Below, piece after piece: positions 61,400 to 64,000 of a stretch of DNA of 64,000 nt. Origin of the DNA: Ohtaekwangia koreensis (GTDB lineage Bacteria; Bacteroidota; Bacteroidia; Cytophagales; Cyclobacteriaceae); contig NZ_FUZU01000004.1 of assembly GCF_900167975.1 (NCBI RefSeq), forward strand, positions 496,001-560,000, in the 5' to 3' direction. The number at the start of each line of letters is the position of its first letter. Positions within the stretch are counted from its first letter, which is position 1. The notes below the pieces were generated by a model. It was not told where the DNA came from, did no database searches, and worked only from the letters and a program-made list of their open reading frames with translations. The translations under genes were made by a program, and so were the position numbers.

Positions 61400-62599
61400 T
61401 CAATATTTACCCCATCGGATATAGGTCTCCAGATCTTTATCACCCCGACCCGAAAGATTTATAACGACAACATCATCTTTATCGAATTCAAACTGACTCA
61501 GCGCTGCTATAGCATGTGCAGATTCAATTGCAGGTATAATTCCTTCGAAGCGACTCAACTCAACACCGGCATTCATGGCCTCATCATCCGTTGCACTTAC
61601 AAACTTGACACGTCCTACTTCACACAAGTGAGCATGCATCGGTCCTATACCCGGATAGTCTAATCCGGCAGATATAGAGTGCGGTTCTACCACCTGACCA
61701 TCTTCCGTTTGCATCAACAACATTCTGCTTCCGTGCAACACGCCTACTTTACCCAACACCGTTGTGGCCGCAGACTCACCGGAATTGATTCCTTTTCCAG
61801 CGGCCTCAACGCCTACCAACGTAACATGTTCATCTTGCAGAAAATGATAGAATGCACCAGCGGCGTTGCTTCCACCGCCTACACAAGCAAATACATAATC
61901 CGGAAACGGATTGCCAATCTCTTCCTGTAATTGTTTCTTCATTTCATCGCTGATGACGGACTGAAATCTTGCGACCATGTCGGGATACGGATGCGGGCCC
62001 ACCACAGAGCCAATGATATAGTGTGTGTCGGTAGGGTTGTTAATCCAATGACGCATCGCTTCGTTGGTAGCATCTTTCAAAGTCATGCTGCCACTCAGCG
62101 CAGGAACTACTTTTGCACCCAATATGCGCATGCGCTCAACATTGGGACGTTGCCGCTCCATATCAACTTTGCCCATATATACTATACATTCCATTCCCAT
62201 CAGTGCGCATACCGTTGCCGTTGCAACACCGTGTTGTCCTGCGCCTGTCTCTGCTATAATCTTTTGTTTACCGAGTCGTTTTGCCAGCAGAATCTGTCCA
62301 ATGGTGTTATTGACTTTATGTGCTCCGGTATGACACAAATCCTCACGCTTCAGGTATATCTTCGCGCCATACTTCTCTGACATTCGTTTGGCATGATAGA
62401 GCGGTGTAGGACGGCCTACATAATTTTTCAACAAGTCATCGAACTCTTTTTTAAAGTCATCCTGCTGGATGATGCGCAGGTAATTATTGCGGAGTTCTTC
62501 TACATTCGGATATAGCATCTCCGGAATGTAAGCACCTCCGAACTGACCATAATATCCGCGTTCGTCAACTGTATAATTCATGTTTTTTATTTTAGACAT
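61400..62599 (-). CDS. trpB: tryptophan synthase beta subunit
   Basis: 399 residues from ATG 62599, which overlaps the trpF stop by 8 bases; ATG 62581 ([20 protein letters not shown]) is an equally good start. It makes Trp from indole and Ser with PLP. PLP Lys in [15 protein letters not shown], the [12 protein letters not shown] carboxylate-binding motif, [12 protein letters not shown] phosphate cup, and [10 protein letters not shown] at the end. Full length, all motifs intact. Confidence 0.97.
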   Translation of the reverse strand: MSKIKNMNYTVDERGYYGQFGGAYIPEMLYPNVEELRNNYLRIIQQDDFKKEFDDLLKNYVGRPTPLYHAKRMSEKYGAKIYLKREDLCHTGAHKVNNTIGQILLAKRLGKQKIIAETGAGQHGVATATVCALMGMECIVYMGKVDMERQRPNVERMRILGAKVVPALSGSMTLKDATNEAMRHWINNPTDTHYIIGSVVGPHPYPDMVARFQSVISDEMKKQLQEEIGNPFPDYVFACVGGGSNAAGAFYHFLQDEHVTLVGVEAAGKGINSGESAATTVLGKVGVLHGSRMLLMQTEDGQVVEPHSISAGLDYPGIGPMHAHLCEVGRVKFVSATDDEAMNAGVELSRFEGIIPAIESAHAIAALSQFEFDKDDVVVINLSGRGDKDLETYIRWGKY

Positions 62600-63236
62600 T
62601 GGACTTTGTATGTAAATGTGTGATCTGGGAAATCAATGAATTTAGCTTATCTATACTTTTCATCGCGGGCGCTGCTTCTACACCGCTGTTCACATCGAGC
62701 GCATGTATATTCATACCGTTGAGTGCCGTTACTGTGCCTATATTATCAGGCGTAATTCCACCGCTCAGAAAAAATGGTACCTGCTGATCATATTTTTTCA
62801 ACAAAGACCAGTCAAACAACTGTGCATTCCCTCCATAGTATTTACCTTTTGTATCGAACAGGAAATAATCGGAAACTGGTTGATAAGGCTTCGTACCGTT
62901 GAAATCAAATTCTTCATCGACAGAAAAAACCTTGATAACTCCGATACCTTTACTTTTCATTTCCTGACATACTTCCACCGATTCATGCCCATGCAACTGC
63001 ACGTAATCAAGCTGTAACTGTTTTGCAATACGAGTCATGTTTTCAACGGTCTCATTTACAAAAACACCTACGCGCTTGATTGAAGATGGAAAAAATTCCG
63101 GTAGCGAAAAATTTTCACCCACATATCGAGGCGACTTATCATAGAATATAAAACCCATGTAGTCGGGGCGCAATAAAGAAACCTCCAACACATTCATTCC
63201 ATCCCGCATCCCGCAAACCTTCAGCTTTACATTCAT
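62592..63236 (-). CDS. trpF: phosphoribosylanthranilate isomerase
   Basis: 214 residues. [15 protein letters not shown] carries the catalytic Cys (C8), [29 protein letters not shown], and the catalytic Asp in [25 protein letters not shown] and [20 protein letters not shown] close the barrel. It converts phosphoribosylanthranilate to CdRP. It lies 61 bases after trpC and overlaps trpB. Confidence 0.96.
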   Translation of the reverse strand: MNVKLKVCGMRDGMNVLEVSLLRPDYMGFIFYDKSPRYVGENFSLPEFFPSSIKRVGVFVNETVENMTRIAKQLQLDYVQLHGHESVEVCQEMKSKGIGVIKVFSVDEEFDFNGTKPYQPVSDYFLFDTKGKYYGGNAQLFDWSLLKKYDQQVPFFLSGGITPDNIGTVTALNGMNIHALDVNSGVEAAPAMKSIDKLNSLISQITHLHTKSNV

Positions 63237-63297
63237 ATATATTCCCTATAGTATATTTATATCAACCACTCGCCGCTTATACTTTAAGCTTTCTATT

Positions 63298-64000
63298 TTA
63301 AGCTTTTGTCTTAATCCTCAATTCATCCATAAACTCCATCGCAGCGGTCTCCGGGCGGCTATGCTTCATAAAGTTCTCTCCCATCAGAAATCCTCTATAC
63401 CCATGCTTCTTTAGTTCCAGTATAGTGTCCACGGACGAGATTCCGCTTTCAGATACTTTAACAATAGAATCAGGAATCATTGGTGCAAGTCTTTTGGAAA
63501 CATCTATACTTACCTCAAAGGTTTTCAGGTTCCTGTTATTGACACCAATCAGATCGGCACCGGTCTCCAGATTTTTCTTCAGTTCATCTTCATCATGTAC
63601 CTCCAGCAAAACTTCCAGTCCAAATGAATGTGCGAAGTCAGTTAATTCTTTTGAACGTTTCGGTTCGAGCACTGCTGCAATCAACAAGATTGCATCGGCT
63701 CCAATGGACTTCGCTTCAATAATCTGATATTCATCAATCGTAAAATCTTTACGAATGATGGGGCAAAAATTAAACTTACGCGCGGTCATTAAATCCTCAT
63801 TGCTGCCACCGAAGAAAGGTTTATCAGTAAGTACCGACAACGCAGAGGCACCTGCCTGCATATAGCCAATCGAAGTGCGCTCTACGGAGGCATGTGCATT
63901 GATAATACCTTTGGAAGGAGATTTTCTTTTAAATTCTGCGATGATACCCGTCTTGTCTTCGCGGAGTATATATTTCTTCATTGAAACCGGAAGCGTTGAG
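63298..64000 (-). CDS. trpC: indole-3-glycerol phosphate synthase, 5'-truncated by window edge
   Basis: 234 residues visible. The frame stays open through the right edge: codons before the internal ATG at 63981 read S-T-L-P-V-S, matching the stretch that precedes MKKYILRED in relatives, so the real start is beyond 64000. Family motifs: IIAEFKRKSPSKG (catalytic Lys), LSVLTDKPFFGGS, IIRKDFTIDEYQI, LIGVNNRNLKTFEV, VSESGISS. It closes the indole ring of IGP. First visible gene of the trpC-F-B-A-aroF string; trpE, trpG and trpD are expected just outside. Confidence 0.96.
   Translation of the reverse strand, partial: STLPVSMKKYILREDKTGIIAEFKRKSPSKGIINAHASVERTSIGYMQAGASALSVLTDKPFFGGSNEDLMTARKFNFCPIIRKDFTIDEYQIIEAKSIGADAILLIAAVLEPKRSKELTDFAHSFGLEVLLEVHDEDELKKNLETGADLIGVNNRNLKTFEVSIDVSKRLAPMIPDSIVKVSESGISSVDTILELKKHGYRGFLMGENFMKHSRPETAAMEFMDELRIKTKA

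Overview
The window is ordinary chromosomal DNA from a member of the Bacteroidota, most likely the order Cytophagales. The evidence is lineage-typical content: two proteins with type IX secretion (T9SS) C-terminal sorting domains, an ECF sigma/FecR/STN-TonB receptor locus followed by a DUF4249 lipoprotein, type III glutamine synthetase, a Bat-type von Willebrand protein, DUF3822 next to coaD, a GH3-family enzyme, and promoters of the TTTG-N19-TAnnTTTG type. Shine-Dalgarno motifs are almost absent. I see no phage, IS element, CRISPR array or rRNA. There is one tRNA gene.

Layout. 1-1522: end of a Bat operon. 1649-10433: GH3 enzyme, LysE-type exporter, YggS, DUF423, DUF1573, two NUDIX hydrolases, DUF3822-coaD, pyrE, and a sarcosine/N-methyl-tryptophan oxidase-like flavoenzyme. 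10486-14338: a siroheme/sulfite-reductase unit (precorrin-2 dehydrogenase, SUMT, siroheme reductase) read leftwards behind a promoter, a small leader ORF with three consecutive Cys codons, and a terminator hairpin. 14380-20789: DUF4407 membrane protein, a multi-PAS histidine kinase, a frameshifted response regulator, a lipid desaturase and a second single-domain regulator. 20861-23087: glutamine synthetase III. 23270-28380: PAP2 phosphatase, GT39 and GT2 glycosyltransferases, sterol-desaturase-type hydroxylase, SurE. 28421-34001: unknown secreted protein, ribBA, dnaG, Mrp and a NifU domain protein. 34062-46730: PH-domain protein, FtsX-type permease, TPM/zinc-ribbon protein, secreted M43 protease, ddl, PASTA protein, T9SS protein, M50 protease, HAD phosphatase. 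46938-53310: lipoprotein, then DUF4249, TonB receptor, FecR and ECF sigma. 53522-59443: desaturase, CHASE3-GAF receptor, tRNA(CAT), ArsC-like reductase, M1 aminopeptidase. 59531-64000: trpC-trpF-trpB-trpA-DAHP synthase, with trpC running off the right end.

The most interesting signal is the leader of the sulfite reductase operon (14121-14338). A TTTG-N19-TACTTTCG promoter precedes a 33-codon ORF with TGT-TGC-TGT. After it come an 8-nt antiterminator complement and a 10-bp hairpin with a U-rich tail just before the enzyme. This is a textbook ribosome-mediated attenuator apparently keyed to cysteine, and it implies that the reductase serves sulfite assimilation. Other points of note: a primase without its zinc ligands, a tRNA with the T54/A58 bases exchanged, a response regulator broken by a frameshift beside its kinase, a 70-bp tail-to-tail gene overlap, and a window-wide preference for TATA words that shapes ATA codon use.
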